DNA of 64,000 nt from Paenibacillus tuaregi (lineage in GTDB: Bacteria > Bacillota > Bacilli > Paenibacillales > Paenibacillaceae), in assembly GCF_900086655.1 (NCBI RefSeq), contig NZ_LT575476.1, positions 2,515,869 through 2,579,868 of the forward strand, in the 5' to 3' direction. The number at the start of each line of letters is the position of its first letter. The first letter of the stretch is position 1. This document shows, in pieces, positions 16,571-26,407 of this stretch. A program made the translations under genes and the position numbers. The notes beneath the pieces are model-generated. The model worked only from the letters and a program-made list of their open reading frames with translations. It did not search any database and was not told the origin of the DNA.

Positions 16571-17110
16571 ATGTATAACCCGCAATATCGTCCGGTGACT
16601 TATAAGGTGGGCGGCGCCACTATGGGGTCCACAATGGGACCTACAATGGGCTCTGGTATGGGACCAACTATGGGACCTGGTATGGGAACGAACATGCCAA
16701 ACATGGGTACGAATATGCCAAACATGGGTACGAATATGCCAAATGTGGGCACGAACATGGGAACTTTTCCACCCGTAGCCAGCGGTAATCAGATCACACC
16801 ACAAGGGACCATTGTGGCTACACCACCATCTTTAACCGAGCAATCTTTTATCGAGAATATCCTACGTCTGAATCTTGGTAAAGTCGGAACGTTCTATATG
16901 ACGTATGAGAACAACCGGGAGTGGAATGCTAAGATCTTTAAGGGTGTGCTGGAAGCCGCTGGCCGCGATCACATTATTATCAGTGACCCGAACACAGGTG
17001 TGCGTACGATTCTGCTAATGGTCAACCTGGACTTTGCCACGTTTGATCAGCCGCTTGTCTATCAATACCCTGGTGTAATTGGGAATCCCCCTGCACAAGG
17101 AACGCGCTGA
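16571..17110 (+). CDS. gerQ: spore coat protein GerQ
   Basis: 179 aa. The C-terminal half is the conserved GerQ domain: EQSFIENILRLNLGKVGTFYMTYE, then KIFKGVLEAAGRDHIIISDP and LVYQYPG. GerQ is a coat protein required for CwlJ localisation and is cross-linked by transglutaminase in B. subtilis. The N-terminal 60 residues are replaced by a Met/Gly/Pro/Asn/Thr low-complexity tract, including three exact-length 7-residue repeats (TNMPNMG). This differs from the Gln/Tyr-rich tract I recall in Bacillus. It is co-transcribed with cwlJ. Confidence 0.92.
   Translation: MYNPQYRPVTYKVGGATMGSTMGPTMGSGMGPTMGPGMGTNMPNMGTNMPNMGTNMPNVGTNMGTFPPVASGNQITPQGTIVATPPSLTEQSFIENILRLNLGKVGTFYMTYENNREWNAKIFKGVLEAAGRDHIIISDPNTGVRTILLMVNLDFATFDQPLVYQYPGVIGNPPAQGTR
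16688..16750 (+). repeat. three tandem 21-bp repeats inside gerQ
   Basis: Three consecutive in-frame 21-bp units encode TNMPNMG, TNMPNMG and TNMPNVG. A looser MGPTMGSG-type repeat precedes them. Slippage could change the length of the tract without a frameshift. Confidence 0.85.
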
Positions 17111-17409
17111 TCCATTAACTTACCGCTGTAGTCCCCTTTGGCATGCTGGCCGGGGGATTATTTGCGTACAGCTTAAGGATTCCCGGTCCTTTATTCGTAG
17201 GACCCGAATAAATATGTGGGTGACCCTAACGTCGAAGTGACATATCCCGAAATTTGACTGTGTAAGGTATAATTATATAATAATATGGAGTGAACTTCGT
17301 GAATGTTCATACTTGCAGGAAGTTTAACTCTGAATTATTAATTTGTATTCTATACCGCGAAGGAGGTGCACCTGTTCGCCGCGCAGCCTAGCTGTGGACA
17401 GGAAACGTA
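17111..17409 (+). promoter_or_regulatory. promoter and leader upstream of the CorC-type gene
   Basis: A -35 TTGACT (17254-17259) and -10 TATAAT (17276-17281) are 16 nt apart, leaving a leader of about 120 nt. The leader has a strong AAGGAGGTG (17360-17368) with no obvious start codon at the right distance. A weak CCCC/GGGG hairpin at 17132-17159 may end gerQ transcription. Confidence 0.55.
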
Positions 17410-18732
17410 TTGGACAGTGACCCTTTACCAAGTATTTTGCAAGTGGGACTTATTTTAGTTTTAGTGATTTTAAACGGATTTTTTGTATCAGTTGAATTTG
17501 CCTTGGTCAAAATCCGCAGCAGCCGGATTGAAGCCCTGGCTGAAGAGGGGAACCGCAGCGCCCGCATTGCCAGAGGAATGGTAAACCATCCGGAAGCCTA
17601 TCTCTCGGCATGCCAACTGGGAATTACCTTATGCTCACTCGGTCTCGGATGGCTGGGCGGCCCGTTAATCGCCTCGATGCTGATGCCTTTATTTGCCTGG
17701 CTGGGCTGGGGAACCGCCTTCGTGCATGGTGTTTCGTTTACGGTGGCCTTCGTTCTGATTGCTGTTATGCATATCGTGTTGGGTGAGCTTGCACCCAAAG
17801 CCATTGCTATCCGTAAAGCGGAGAACATCACCCTGCTGTCGGCCGGTCCGATGTCTATCTTTTACCGGATTGCTTATCCTTTCATTTGGGTGCTTAACGG
17901 ACTTGCGAATACGCTGCTCCGTCTGATGCGTGTGGACCCTGCATCCGATCAGGACAATGTCCATACCGAAGAGGAGATCCGGGTGCTTATGAAGGAGAGC
18001 AGTGAGAGCGGACTGCTGGACAGCACGGAGCTTACACTTGTGGACAACATCTTCGAGTTCGCTGATACAACCGCAAGGGAGATCATGATCCCCCGCACGG
18101 AAATGATCTGTTTATATTCACAAAATACACTTGAAGAAAATTTGGAAATCGCGCTCGAAGGTATGCGTACCCGTTATCCGGTATGCGACAATGATAAAGA
18201 TCATATTATTGGCTTCATTCATATCAAAGACCTGATTCGTACGGGAAGCTCGGACTATCGGGATTTGCTCAGGCCGATGATGACCGTTCCCGATTCCATT
18301 CCCATCAGCGATCTGATGAAACGCATGCAGCGTGGCAAGACACAGATTGCGCTTCTGATTGATGAGTATGGAGGCACCTCCGGAATTGTGACTTTGGAGG
18401 ATATCGTGGAGCAGATCGTCGGAGAGATTCAGGATGAATTTGACGAGGAACGCCCTGGTTTCGAACAGATCAGCGAACATATCTATTCCATTGACGGCTT
18501 GATGCTGATTGAGGCCGTGAATGACCGCTTTGGTCTTGAAATGGACTCCGATGATTATGACACGATCGGTGGCTGGCTGTATTCCAGAATTGAAGTGCTT
18601 CCCCCCAGAATCGGACAGTCTGCCGAATTTGAGGGACACACCTTTATTGTCGAAGAGACAGACCAGAAGAGAATATCGCGGATTAAGCTGCTCAAACAGG
18701 AGCTCTTGCCCTTGGAAGAAGCAGGTGCATAG
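17410..18732 (+). CDS. CorC/HlyC (hemolysin C-like) CBS-domain membrane protein
   Basis: 440 aa from TTG 17410 (AGGAAA SD). It has an N-terminal DUF21/CNNM membrane domain with about four hydrophobic segments (10-165, including ELAPKAIAIRKAE), two CBS domains (about 215-335, REIMIPRTEM...IDEYGGTSGIVTLEDIVEQIVGEI) and a C-terminal CorC_HlyC domain (355-430). The family is linked to magnesium or cobalt export and ion tolerance; haemolysin is a historic name. It appears monocistronic. Confidence 0.9.
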   Translation: MDSDPLPSILQVGLILVLVILNGFFVSVEFALVKIRSSRIEALAEEGNRSARIARGMVNHPEAYLSACQLGITLCSLGLGWLGGPLIASMLMPLFAWLGWGTAFVHGVSFTVAFVLIAVMHIVLGELAPKAIAIRKAENITLLSAGPMSIFYRIAYPFIWVLNGLANTLLRLMRVDPASDQDNVHTEEEIRVLMKESSESGLLDSTELTLVDNIFEFADTTAREIMIPRTEMICLYSQNTLEENLEIALEGMRTRYPVCDNDKDHIIGFIHIKDLIRTGSSDYRDLLRPMMTVPDSIPISDLMKRMQRGKTQIALLIDEYGGTSGIVTLEDIVEQIVGEIQDEFDEERPGFEQISEHIYSIDGLMLIEAVNDRFGLEMDSDDYDTIGGWLYSRIEVLPPRIGQSAEFEGHTFIVEETDQKRISRIKLLKQELLPLEEAGA

Positions 18733-18811
18733 CCATTTCTCAGTTGAACCCAGCATATTCATTTGCTGGGTTTTTCATCTGTACCCAAATACATATACAA
18801 TATGTGCCGCA

Positions 18812-18848
18812 TCACTATGTAGTGACTTTAGCGCGTTCACGTTATAAT
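18812..18848 (+). promoter_or_regulatory. promoter with overlapping palindromic operator
   Basis: A -35-like TAGTGA (18820-18825) and TATAAT (18843-18848) are 17 nt apart. The perfect palindrome TCACTATGTAGTGA (18812-18825) covers the -35 box and is a candidate autoregulatory operator for the HTH protein that follows. Confidence 0.55.
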
Positions 18849-18872
18849 GTGATAAGGAAGGAGTGAACAGAT

Positions 18873-19787
18873 TTGGCTTTTCGACTTGATGTGCAGTTTG
18901 AACCGGTTCATGAACTGATAAACAGCCTTCATGCATACATTTGCAGAAGTTCTTATAAGAAAACGGATCTTTCATCAGCTTGGGCTGAAGCTGCCCGGAT
19001 GAAGTTGACTCCCGAATTCGCCACAGCTTTAAGCGAAATGGCGATTGATGCGGATTGGAAACTTACCTTCCTGCTCGTTCATTTATGCCCGGACAAGTCC
19101 GATGTTAGGGGGTTTCTTAAGTGGCTGGAGAGTCTGAGCCCTGGGGATATGTATGAGAAGATTGCCGAATACAGCAGTTATTTTCCCGACAACATGAGCA
19201 GCTTCCGAGCCAGAACGCTTCGGGTCTTCGAAGAGTGGAATCATGCGTACTTCAGCAGTATTAACCCTGATATTCTCATCTCCTTGCAGGAAGAGAAAAG
19301 AAGGAGACTTGAGCAGCTCCCCAGCCTTTCCACCGAGCAGTTTGTTGATACGACAACTAACGGGCTGGTGTTTAAGCCGATTCAAGGACTGGAGGAAGTG
19401 ATTCTAATTCCCCAGTATCATTTTCAGCCCATTAATGTGATTAATTACTACGGTAGGCTAACCTTATGCTGTTACTCGGCAAGGGTGTATTTCCCTGAGA
19501 ACAAGGATGTAATGAATCCGCAGAATTACCGGATGCTGCGCAGTATAGGCGAGAAGAGCCGTCTCAAGATTCTCCGGTATTTACATCAGGGGCCTCGAAG
19601 CTTCATCGAGATCGTCAGACATATGAAGCTGTCCAAGGGGATTACCCACGACCACATCTCCAATCTTAGGAGGGCCGGATTGATCTATGCCCACTTCGAG
19701 GGAGAGACGTTGACCGAATATAGTCTAAGGCCGGGAGCCCTAGAGGAGATCCAAAAAAATCTGCTGGAATATATAAGCGGGGAATAA
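18873..19787 (+). CDS. ArsR-like winged-helix transcriptional regulator
   Basis: 304 aa from TTG 18873 behind AAGGAG. The C-terminal 90 residues form a winged helix: IGEKSRLKILRYLHQGPRSFIEIVRHMKLSKGITHDHISNLRRAGLI. The N-terminal 200 residues are a helical domain of unknown ligand, as in large ArsR/DUF5937-type regulators. It is followed by a terminator and then the opp operon on the same strand, so control of opp or of itself is a guess based on position and nearby inverted repeats. Confidence 0.75.
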   Translation: MAFRLDVQFEPVHELINSLHAYICRSSYKKTDLSSAWAEAARMKLTPEFATALSEMAIDADWKLTFLLVHLCPDKSDVRGFLKWLESLSPGDMYEKIAEYSSYFPDNMSSFRARTLRVFEEWNHAYFSSINPDILISLQEEKRRRLEQLPSLSTEQFVDTTTNGLVFKPIQGLEEVILIPQYHFQPINVINYYGRLTLCCYSARVYFPENKDVMNPQNYRMLRSIGEKSRLKILRYLHQGPRSFIEIVRHMKLSKGITHDHISNLRRAGLIYAHFEGETLTEYSLRPGALEEIQKNLLEYISGE

Positions 19788-19793
19788 ACCAGT

Positions 19794-19833
19794 CAAAGCC
19801 TTTTCTTCCTTAGGGAGAAAGGGCTTTTTATGT
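19794..19833 (+). terminator. terminator after the ArsR-like gene
   Basis: AAAGCCTTTTCTTCC pairs with GGAGAAAGGGCTTT around a short loop, followed by a T-run at 19826-19829. Confidence 0.75.
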
Positions 19834-19852
19834 ATGCTTTAAGAACTAAATT

Positions 19853-19915
19853 TTCTGTAAGTGGAGAAATTTGTGTCAGTTCTCTCTTTACAGAACCAGG
19901 ACGGATACATATAAT
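19853..19915 (+). promoter_or_regulatory. opp promoter with inverted repeat
   Basis: TTTACA (19887-19892) and TATAAT (19910-19915) have a 17-nt spacer. An 8-bp inverted repeat, TTCTGTAA (19853-19860) and TTACAGAA (19888-19895), spans the -35 region and may bind a regulator. Confidence 0.6.
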
Positions 19916-19986
19916 AGCTGTATCGATCACAATGCATAGTTAACTGATCGGAATATATTATATTCATTGGCATAGGAGAGGATACT

Positions 19987-21732
19987 ATGAAAAAAAGCAC
20001 ACTTTTATTGACTTCTCTAATCCTGGCGAGCTCACTTCTCTTCAGCGCTTGCTCCGATAATCAGGATGATGCTGCACCGGCATCTGGAGCCGCAGCAGTA
20101 ACGAATCCAACAGCGACAACGACAACGGGCTCCGCATCGTCGGAGCAAGCAAATGGCCAGGTCATCCAAGCGGCAGACCTGTCTAAGCTTCCGGAAGCCG
20201 CCAAGAAGAGGACGGATACCATTATTGCGAGTCTGACCGATCCTGCCGGAGCATTTGTCCCCTATTTTACCCAGAGCGGGTATGACGGTAATGTCAATTC
20301 ACAGCTGCAATCCTCACTCGTCACTACGGATGACAAAGGTGTACCTGCACCTGATCTGGCCGAGAAATGGGACATCTCGCCAGATAACTTAACGATTACA
20401 TACCATTTGCGCAAAGATCTGAAGTTTAGTGATGGTTCTCCGGTTACCGCGGATGACGTAGCTTTTACATGGACTATCCTTCACGATAAAGCTTACTCCG
20501 GGGATACAGCAGTCGATGTGATTCATGTGAAAGGGGGGGCTGACTACAAAGCCGGTAAAGCCAAAACAATCTCCGGCATTAAGGTGATTGACCCGCTAAC
20601 CATTTCGGTTACCTTGGAACAGCCAAATGCGACCGCTCTTACTACGCTGGGCGGCCCTGTTCTATCAAAGGCTTATTACGGGAAGGATTACAAATTTGGC
20701 AATCTTGATTACATAAAGAAGCTGTATCTGGCTCCGGTGGGAACAGGACCTTATACGCTGGAGAAATTCATACCTGGTCAGGAAGTTCGTTTTGTGGCTA
20801 ATCCGTATTATTACAAAGGCAAACCCAAAACGGAGCATTTCATCTATAAAACGTCTGAAGGGGATACTTGGCAGTATCTGGAGACTGGAGAGATTGATTT
20901 TGCCAGCTTCAGTGCCACCCAGGAGAACATTGATAAGTTAAAAGCTCGGGGCTTCGCCAACATTCTGTCTTATACCCCAAGCTCGTATGGATATCTTCAG
21001 TTAAATCTTGAACATGAACAGTTAAAAGATAAGAAGGTAAGGCAGGCCCTGACCTATGGTCTTGACCGCCAGAGCATTTACGTGGATGCTGCTCAAGGTG
21101 CCGGGGCTATCGCTAACATTCCTGCATCACCAATATCCTGGGCTTATACGGAGGAAGGAATTAACCCGTATAAACATGATTTGGAGAAGGCAAAGCAGCT
21201 GCTCGATGAGGCTGGATGGAAGGCGGGGTCAGATGGAATTCGGGTGAAGGATGGCAAGAAGCTGACGATTCATTTCCTGGGTTCAAAGAACAAAGGTACC
21301 GATATCTTCATTCCGATTGCAAAAGAGAATTTCCAAGCGCTGGGCATCGACTTCCAGCCTGAAGTGTTTGCAGACTTTAATGCGCTGGTCTCTAAAGTGG
21401 AAAGCAAGGATTATGACATGGCCAGCTTCTCTACACCGATGCTGAGTGATCCTTCTGACGGGCTGGCTATGTTCCTGCCGAATGGAGATGTGAAAGGGTT
21501 CAACAATCCGAAATTTACCGAGCTCTATAAGCAGTCACTTGCCACTACGGACATTGAAGCACGCAAGAAAATTTACAAAGAAATATTCCAGCTTCTGAAC
21601 GATGAGCTGCCGGTCATCTTTACCAGCTACAAGAAGACTGTATATGGCTATAATGGCCGGATTCAGAATCTTAGCGTAAGCCCGTTTAATGGAATTTCTG
21701 AAAGTTTGCCTGAATGGTCCCTCAGCAAGTAA
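19987..21732 (+). CDS. oppA: oligopeptide ABC transporter substrate-binding lipoprotein
   Basis: 581 aa with lipobox (LLFSACSD) and a Ser/Thr/Ala linker. It belongs to the SBP_bac_5 family: LAEKWDISPDNLTITYHLRKDLKFSDGSPVTADDVAFTW pattern near 115-160, VGTGPYTLEKF near 255, and VRQALTYGLDRQ near 350. It is first gene of a five-gene importer operon and would deliver peptides (or related oligomers; nickel and sugars are known for relatives) to OppBC. A promoter lies about 70 bp upstream. Confidence 0.9.
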   Translation: MKKSTLLLTSLILASSLLFSACSDNQDDAAPASGAAAVTNPTATTTTGSASSEQANGQVIQAADLSKLPEAAKKRTDTIIASLTDPAGAFVPYFTQSGYDGNVNSQLQSSLVTTDDKGVPAPDLAEKWDISPDNLTITYHLRKDLKFSDGSPVTADDVAFTWTILHDKAYSGDTAVDVIHVKGGADYKAGKAKTISGIKVIDPLTISVTLEQPNATALTTLGGPVLSKAYYGKDYKFGNLDYIKKLYLAPVGTGPYTLEKFIPGQEVRFVANPYYYKGKPKTEHFIYKTSEGDTWQYLETGEIDFASFSATQENIDKLKARGFANILSYTPSSYGYLQLNLEHEQLKDKKVRQALTYGLDRQSIYVDAAQGAGAIANIPASPISWAYTEEGINPYKHDLEKAKQLLDEAGWKAGSDGIRVKDGKKLTIHFLGSKNKGTDIFIPIAKENFQALGIDFQPEVFADFNALVSKVESKDYDMASFSTPMLSDPSDGLAMFLPNGDVKGFNNPKFTELYKQSLATTDIEARKKIYKEIFQLLNDELPVIFTSYKKTVYGYNGRIQNLSVSPFNGISESLPEWSLSK

Positions 21733-21802
21733 CCATGAATTTGTTCCCGCTCCGCAAAGCTTGGTTGGGGCGGAGCCGGGAATGTAGATGAAGGAGCATG
21801 TC

Positions 21803-22759
21803 ATGAGCACGTATATTTCAAAAAGACTTATCTATATGCTGGTTATCCTGCTGGCTGCGTCTTTCCTGGTCTTTAGCCTGTATGCCCTTACCCCGGGGGA
21901 TTTCATCAGCGGGAACATGAAGTTATCTCCGGAGAGGAAAGCGGAGCTCAGAGAGATTTACGGCCTGAACAAACCGCTGCTGGAGCGCTATTTGATTTGG
22001 ATGAAGAACGCTCTGCACGGTAATTTCGGTTATTCGTTGTCCCAGCAGACCCCGGTATTAACTCTATTTAATCAATATATCTGGAATTCGTTCCTGCTTG
22101 CGGTCGTTTCAACATTTCTGACCTGGGTCATTGCGGTCATTATTGGTGTGATCGCCGCCTATAAGCAGTATTCCTGGTTCGATACGCTGGTGATGATCGG
22201 TATTTTTGCAGCCATGTCGCTGCCGTCCTTCTTCATAGGGTTATTCCTTATTAAGACCTTGGCCGTTGATCTTCATTGGCTTCCGCCAGGAGGAATGCTT
22301 ACAACCGGAAGCAGCTCCACAGGGCTTGCTTATGTCAAGGAAGTGATTCAGCATATGACCCTGCCTGTAATTGTGATGACGCTGCTGGGGCTGGGCTCGC
22401 TGACCCGGTATTTCCGCAGCAACATGATTGATGTCATCAAGCAGGATTATATCCGCACGGCGCGGGCCAAAGGGCTTAGCGAGCGAAAAGTGCTGTTCAC
22501 GCATGCGCTGCGAAATGCCCTCCTGCCTGCGATCACGCTGGTTGGGTTTGAGCTTCCGGCTCTGTTTGGAGGCTCGTTGATTATAGAGAAAATTTTCAAC
22601 TGGCCAGGGATCGGCCAGCTGTATATGCAATCCTTCGGCTTAAGGGATTACCCTCTGCTCGTAGGATTCACCATGTTGATCGCGGTATTAACTGTGATTG
22701 GGACGCTTCTGTCGGACATTCTCTATCATGTGGCCGATCCGCGCGTCAAGCTGCAATAA
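21803..22759 (+). CDS. oppB: oligopeptide ABC transporter permease OppB
   Basis: The ATG at 21803 (MSTYISKRLIYMLV) has an AAGGAG SD; 318 aa. Six hydrophobic segments and the binding-protein-dependent EAA-type loop (DYIRTARAKGLSERKVLFTHALRNALLPAIT) are visible. The N-terminal YISKRLIYM...LLAASFLVFSLYALTPGD is typical of OppB/DppB. The gene lies 70 bp after the binding protein and 13 bp before oppC. Confidence 0.92.
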   Translation: MSTYISKRLIYMLVILLAASFLVFSLYALTPGDFISGNMKLSPERKAELREIYGLNKPLLERYLIWMKNALHGNFGYSLSQQTPVLTLFNQYIWNSFLLAVVSTFLTWVIAVIIGVIAAYKQYSWFDTLVMIGIFAAMSLPSFFIGLFLIKTLAVDLHWLPPGGMLTTGSSSTGLAYVKEVIQHMTLPVIVMTLLGLGSLTRYFRSNMIDVIKQDYIRTARAKGLSERKVLFTHALRNALLPAITLVGFELPALFGGSLIIEKIFNWPGIGQLYMQSFGLRDYPLLVGFTMLIAVLTVIGTLLSDILYHVADPRVKLQ

Positions 22760-22772
22760 GGAGGTTATCACC

Positions 22773-23699
22773 ATGTCATCTATAGGCCGTGAGATTACTG
22801 CGGGAGGATCAGCCAGACAAGAGCGTGCGAAGTCATCGATCTGGAGACAATCCATGCAGCGGCTGCTTCGGAACAAGCTCGCTGTTATTGGCCTCGTTGT
22901 GGTAGTTATTATGTTCCTGGCATGTTTTATAGGACCGGTCTTCTCTCCATATGCCAGCAACAAAATTCATATGAATATCATGAACCGTCCCCCTAATATG
23001 AGGCATTGGCTCGGTACGGACGGACTGGGCAGGGATGTCCTGACGCGTGTTCTTCAAGCAGGGAGAATTTCACTCACTGTAGGGTTGGCGTCTATGGTAC
23101 TGTCCGTATTGATTGGCTCGCTGCTTGGTGTAATCGCCGGTTATTTCAAAGGGATTGTTGACCAGGTGGTTATGCGGATTGCGGATCTTCTGCTGACGAT
23201 CCCTGGACTGCCGCTGCTGTTTATCTTCGGGGCTCTACTCTCGGAGTGGAAGGTGCCGACAGAGTACCGGATGTACATCGTAATGGTCATGCTTAGTCTA
23301 ATTGGTTGGCCTTCTCTTGCCCGTCTTGTGAGGGGGCAGATGCTGAGCCTGCGGGAGAGGGAGTTCATGCAGGCTGCTACTGTCCTGGGGTTAAGTGCGA
23401 AGCGCAAGCTGTTTCATCATCTGCTCCCGAACATTGTGCCGCTTCTGATTGTTATAGCCACCTTGAATATTGGGGGTTCCATCCTGATGGAGTCCGTGCT
23501 GAGCTTCTTTGGACTTGGCGTAATGCCCCCGACAGCAACGTGGGGGAACATGATTGATGCGGCAAACAATATGCTCGATTTCCAAAACCGTCCTTGGCTC
23601 TGGATTCCTCCGGGGTTATCGATATTTATCACGGTTATCGCAATCAATATTTTTGGCGACGGTCTGAGGGATGTGCTGGACCCGAAAAAGAAGAAGTAG
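22773..23699 (+). CDS. oppC: oligopeptide ABC transporter permease OppC
   Basis: Start at ATG 22773 behind AAGGAGG; 308 aa. An N-terminal cytoplasmic segment leads to the first membrane helix (residues 31-55), then the LGTDGLGRDVLTRVLQAGRISLTVG motif of OppC/DppC and an EAA loop (REFMQAATVLGLSAKRKLFHHLLPNI). It forms the transmembrane pore together with OppB. Confidence 0.92.
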   Translation: MSSIGREITAGGSARQERAKSSIWRQSMQRLLRNKLAVIGLVVVVIMFLACFIGPVFSPYASNKIHMNIMNRPPNMRHWLGTDGLGRDVLTRVLQAGRISLTVGLASMVLSVLIGSLLGVIAGYFKGIVDQVVMRIADLLLTIPGLPLLFIFGALLSEWKVPTEYRMYIVMVMLSLIGWPSLARLVRGQMLSLREREFMQAATVLGLSAKRKLFHHLLPNIVPLLIVIATLNIGGSILMESVLSFFGLGVMPPTATWGNMIDAANNMLDFQNRPWLWIPPGLSIFITVIAINIFGDGLRDVLDPKKKK

Positions 23700-23710
23700 G
23701 TGGACATCTG

Positions 23711-24694
23711 ATGAACGATTTACTGAATATTGAACATCTAAGCACACATTTCAAAACAGAAGAAGGAACGATCAAGGCGGTTGATGACATTAGTCTGCAT
23801 GTCCGCAAAGGGGAGACGGTATGCATTGTGGGAGAGTCCGGCTGTGGCAAAAGCATTACGGCGATGTCCATCATGGGGCTTATCGAGGGTCCGGCGGGGA
23901 AAGTGGCCGGTGGATCGATCCATTTTGACGGGCGTGATCTGACCAAGCTGAACAGACATGAGCTTCGCCATTTGCGGGGGAATGAGATCGCCATGATTTT
24001 TCAGGAGCCAATGTCATCTCTGAATCCCGTGATTACGATTGGCGAACAGATTGTGGAACCCCTTCGGGTTCATCTGAACTTAAGCCGCCGGGATGCGCAC
24101 ACCCGGGCTATTGAGTTAATTGAACAGGTGGGAATCTCCCGTCCTGAGCAGATTTTCCGGAGCTACCCGCATGAGCTTAGCGGGGGCATGCTGCAGCGGA
24201 TTATGATTGCGATCGCAATCTCCTGTAACCCAAAGCTATTGATTGCTGATGAGCCGACTACGGCCCTGGATGTTACGATCCAGGCGCAAATCCTCGATCT
24301 GCTTCGCAGATTCAAAGAGGATTCGGACATGTCCATTCTGCTGATTACCCATGATCTGGGGGTTGTCGCTGAAATGGCGGATTATGTCATCGTTATGTAT
24401 TCCGGCAAAATTGTCGAAGAGGGCGAGGTTACCCAGCTATTTGCCAACCCGAAGCATCCTTATACGCAGGGCCTGCTTCGATCTAAACCGGTGATTAACC
24501 AGCGTCAGGATGAGCTGTATTCGATACCCGGGCAGGTGCCGAATCCGTTGGAGCTTCAGCCGTCCTGCTATTTCCACGATCGCTGTGAGCATTGCATGGC
24601 TGTGTGCCGTATGGAAGAACCAAATCTGAAGAAGGTTGGGGAACAGCAGAAGGCAGCCTGTTGGCTGTACGAGGAGGCGAAAGTGTATGCCTGA
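23711..24694 (+). CDS. oppD: oligopeptide ABC transporter ATPase OppD
   Basis: Start at ATG 23711 ([14 protein letters not shown]), 11 bp after oppC; 327 aa. Walker A GESGCGKS, signature LSGGMLQR (the M is a family feature), Walker B LLIADEPT and the C-terminal oligopeptide_HPY region with Cys residues ([10 protein letters not shown]...C) that in relatives coordinate an iron-sulfur cluster. It pairs with OppF. Confidence 0.93.
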   Translation: MNDLLNIEHLSTHFKTEEGTIKAVDDISLHVRKGETVCIVGESGCGKSITAMSIMGLIEGPAGKVAGGSIHFDGRDLTKLNRHELRHLRGNEIAMIFQEPMSSLNPVITIGEQIVEPLRVHLNLSRRDAHTRAIELIEQVGISRPEQIFRSYPHELSGGMLQRIMIAIAISCNPKLLIADEPTTALDVTIQAQILDLLRRFKEDSDMSILLITHDLGVVAEMADYVIVMYSGKIVEEGEVTQLFANPKHPYTQGLLRSKPVINQRQDELYSIPGQVPNPLELQPSCYFHDRCEHCMAVCRMEEPNLKKVGEQQKAACWLYEEAKVYA

Positions 24695-25652
24695 GCAGCT
24701 GCTCGAGGTTCAACATTTGAAGAAATATTTCCCTGTGAAGTCCGGTCTTCTGAACAGAACTACGGGTTATGTTAAGGCGGTTGACGATGTCTCCATTACG
24801 ATTGGACCAGGGGAAACCTTTGGATTGGTAGGCGAGTCCGGCAGCGGAAAAAGCACAGTAGGCCGAACCATCGTCAGATTAACGGATAAGACGAGCGGAG
24901 AAGTGAAATTCAAGGGAATCGATGTCTATAATCTTGCCCCGCAGGAGCTTCGGAAGCTTCGGCCCCGAATGCAGCTGATCTTTCAGGACCCTTACAGCTC
25001 TTTGAATCCAAGGGTAAGGGTAGGTGATGCGATTGGTGAAGCGCTTCTCGACCATGGCCTGGCTGACCGGGGAGAAATCCGGGAGCGTGTTCAGGAGGTG
25101 CTCGCATCATGCGGCTTGTCGGCTTACCATATCGACCGGTTCCCGCATGAGTTCTCAGGCGGTCAGCGGCAGCGGATTGGCATCGCCCGGGCGCTGATCT
25201 TGAACCCGGATCTCATTATTGCGGATGAGCCGGTCTCGGCGCTGGATGTCTCGATCCAGGCCCAGATCATTAACCTGTTCCGCAATCTACAAGAGACCAG
25301 AGGGCTTGCCTATTTATTTATCTCCCATGACCTTAGTGTTGTGGAGCATTTATGCACCCGGATCGGTGTTATGTATTTGGGGTCCATGGTTGAGACCGCA
25401 TCCAGGGATGAACTGTTCCGCAATCCGCTTCATCCCTATACGAAGGCGCTGCTCTCAGCTGTACCTGTTCCTATTCCCAAATTAAAGAGGGAGCGGATTG
25501 TTCTTAAAGGGGACATCCCAAGTCCGGCTAACCCGCCGCGCGGCTGCAAGTTTCATACCCGGTGCCCATTTGCGGAAGCGAGATGCAGGGAGGAAGTTCC
25601 CGACTTTCGCGATGCCGGCGGCGGCCATTATGTGGCTTGTCATTTAGTATAA
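24687..25652 (+). CDS. oppF: oligopeptide ABC transporter ATPase OppF
   Basis: It starts at ATG 24687, overlapping oppD by 8 nt, with a GAGGAGG SD; 321 aa. Walker A GESGSGKS, signature FSGGQRQR, Walker [13 protein letters not shown], and the C-terminal C-x-F-H-T-R-C-P-F...C motif. Last gene of the operon; no clear terminator follows within 100 bp. Confidence 0.93.
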   Translation: MPEQLLEVQHLKKYFPVKSGLLNRTTGYVKAVDDVSITIGPGETFGLVGESGSGKSTVGRTIVRLTDKTSGEVKFKGIDVYNLAPQELRKLRPRMQLIFQDPYSSLNPRVRVGDAIGEALLDHGLADRGEIRERVQEVLASCGLSAYHIDRFPHEFSGGQRQRIGIARALILNPDLIIADEPVSALDVSIQAQIINLFRNLQETRGLAYLFISHDLSVVEHLCTRIGVMYLGSMVETASRDELFRNPLHPYTKALLSAVPVPIPKLKRERIVLKGDIPSPANPPRGCKFHTRCPFAEARCREEVPDFRDAGGGHYVACHLV

Positions 25653-25782
25653 GAGAGAAGCGCTGATAATCCTAACAACTTACGCTAATTTTCAACATTT
25701 TTTTGCTAACTATGTAACTACTCTTCTTTCGATGATGTTAATTAGTTGTAGTAATCATATAAATGAGGAGAGTAGATTAGTT

Positions 25783-26262
25783 ATGAAGGTTTCAAAACGA
25801 TTGGCTTCATCTGCAGTACTGTCTTTCATCTTGGTGTTCATGCTGCTGGCAGCGCCAGTAAGTGTGGGCGCGGAAGCGAGTAAGGGCGCTGCGCTCACAT
25901 CCCCGCCGCCGCAGGAGACAAATACATATATCCTCGGAGCAGCTAACAAGTACTTATATGGGGGCAATGTACTCATTGAGTCAAATGGGTCACTCAAAGT
26001 AAAATGTACTGCGGAGACGATTGCGAATCAAAAGGTAGAATCCATGGGCATCATATTTACCCTGCAGCGGTGGACAGGCACGAATTGGGAGGATGGGCCT
26101 TCAGTGAATTTAAGCGACTCTAATGTAAGCAACTTGAAGGGCTACGCTAACTTTGAGGTTAAGAGCGGGTACTATTATCGTGCGAAGGCCGTACTTTGGG
26201 TCAGCCAGGGCGGAATCTATGAACAGTCCGTTGTCTACAGCAATTCACTTCTAGGCAGCTAA
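25783..26262 (+). CDS. small secreted protein (DUF6147-like)
   Basis: Start at ATG 25783 with a GAGGAGAG SD; 159 aa. Signal peptide about 1-30 (LILVFMLLAAPVSVGAEA). The mature part is beta-rich, with LKVKCTAETIANQKVESMGIIFTLQRW, NWEDG and GYYYRAKAVLWVSQGG, a pattern like small secreted DUF6147 proteins of bacilli; that family match is from memory. Function unknown. Confidence 0.62.
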   Translation: MKVSKRLASSAVLSFILVFMLLAAPVSVGAEASKGAALTSPPPQETNTYILGAANKYLYGGNVLIESNGSLKVKCTAETIANQKVESMGIIFTLQRWTGTNWEDGPSVNLSDSNVSNLKGYANFEVKSGYYYRAKAVLWVSQGGIYEQSVVYSNSLLGS

Positions 26263-26282
26263 ACGAGTCTGTTAGCAAGACA

Positions 26283-26316
26283 AATCAGGGGCCGTCGCAG
26301 AGACGCCCCTGATTTT
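26283..26316 (+). terminator. terminator after the secreted protein gene
   Basis: AATCAGGGG and GTC arms pair with GAC and CCCCTGATT around GCAGA, followed by TTTTGTTT. Confidence 0.85.
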
Positions 26317-26407
26317 GTTTATGAGTTCGTTGGTGTTCGGAAGGCTTCAAGGAGGAGACGCCCGCTCCCATCGCGGTTGGTTTGAATCCTTGAATATTTT
26401 GATCAGC

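Noticed and set aside
16133-16804. 223-aa minus-strand frame with His/Thr/Ser repeats
   Set aside because: It is the shadow of the cwlJ-gerQ genes; the His-rich repeats are the reverse of the gerQ Met/Gly codons.
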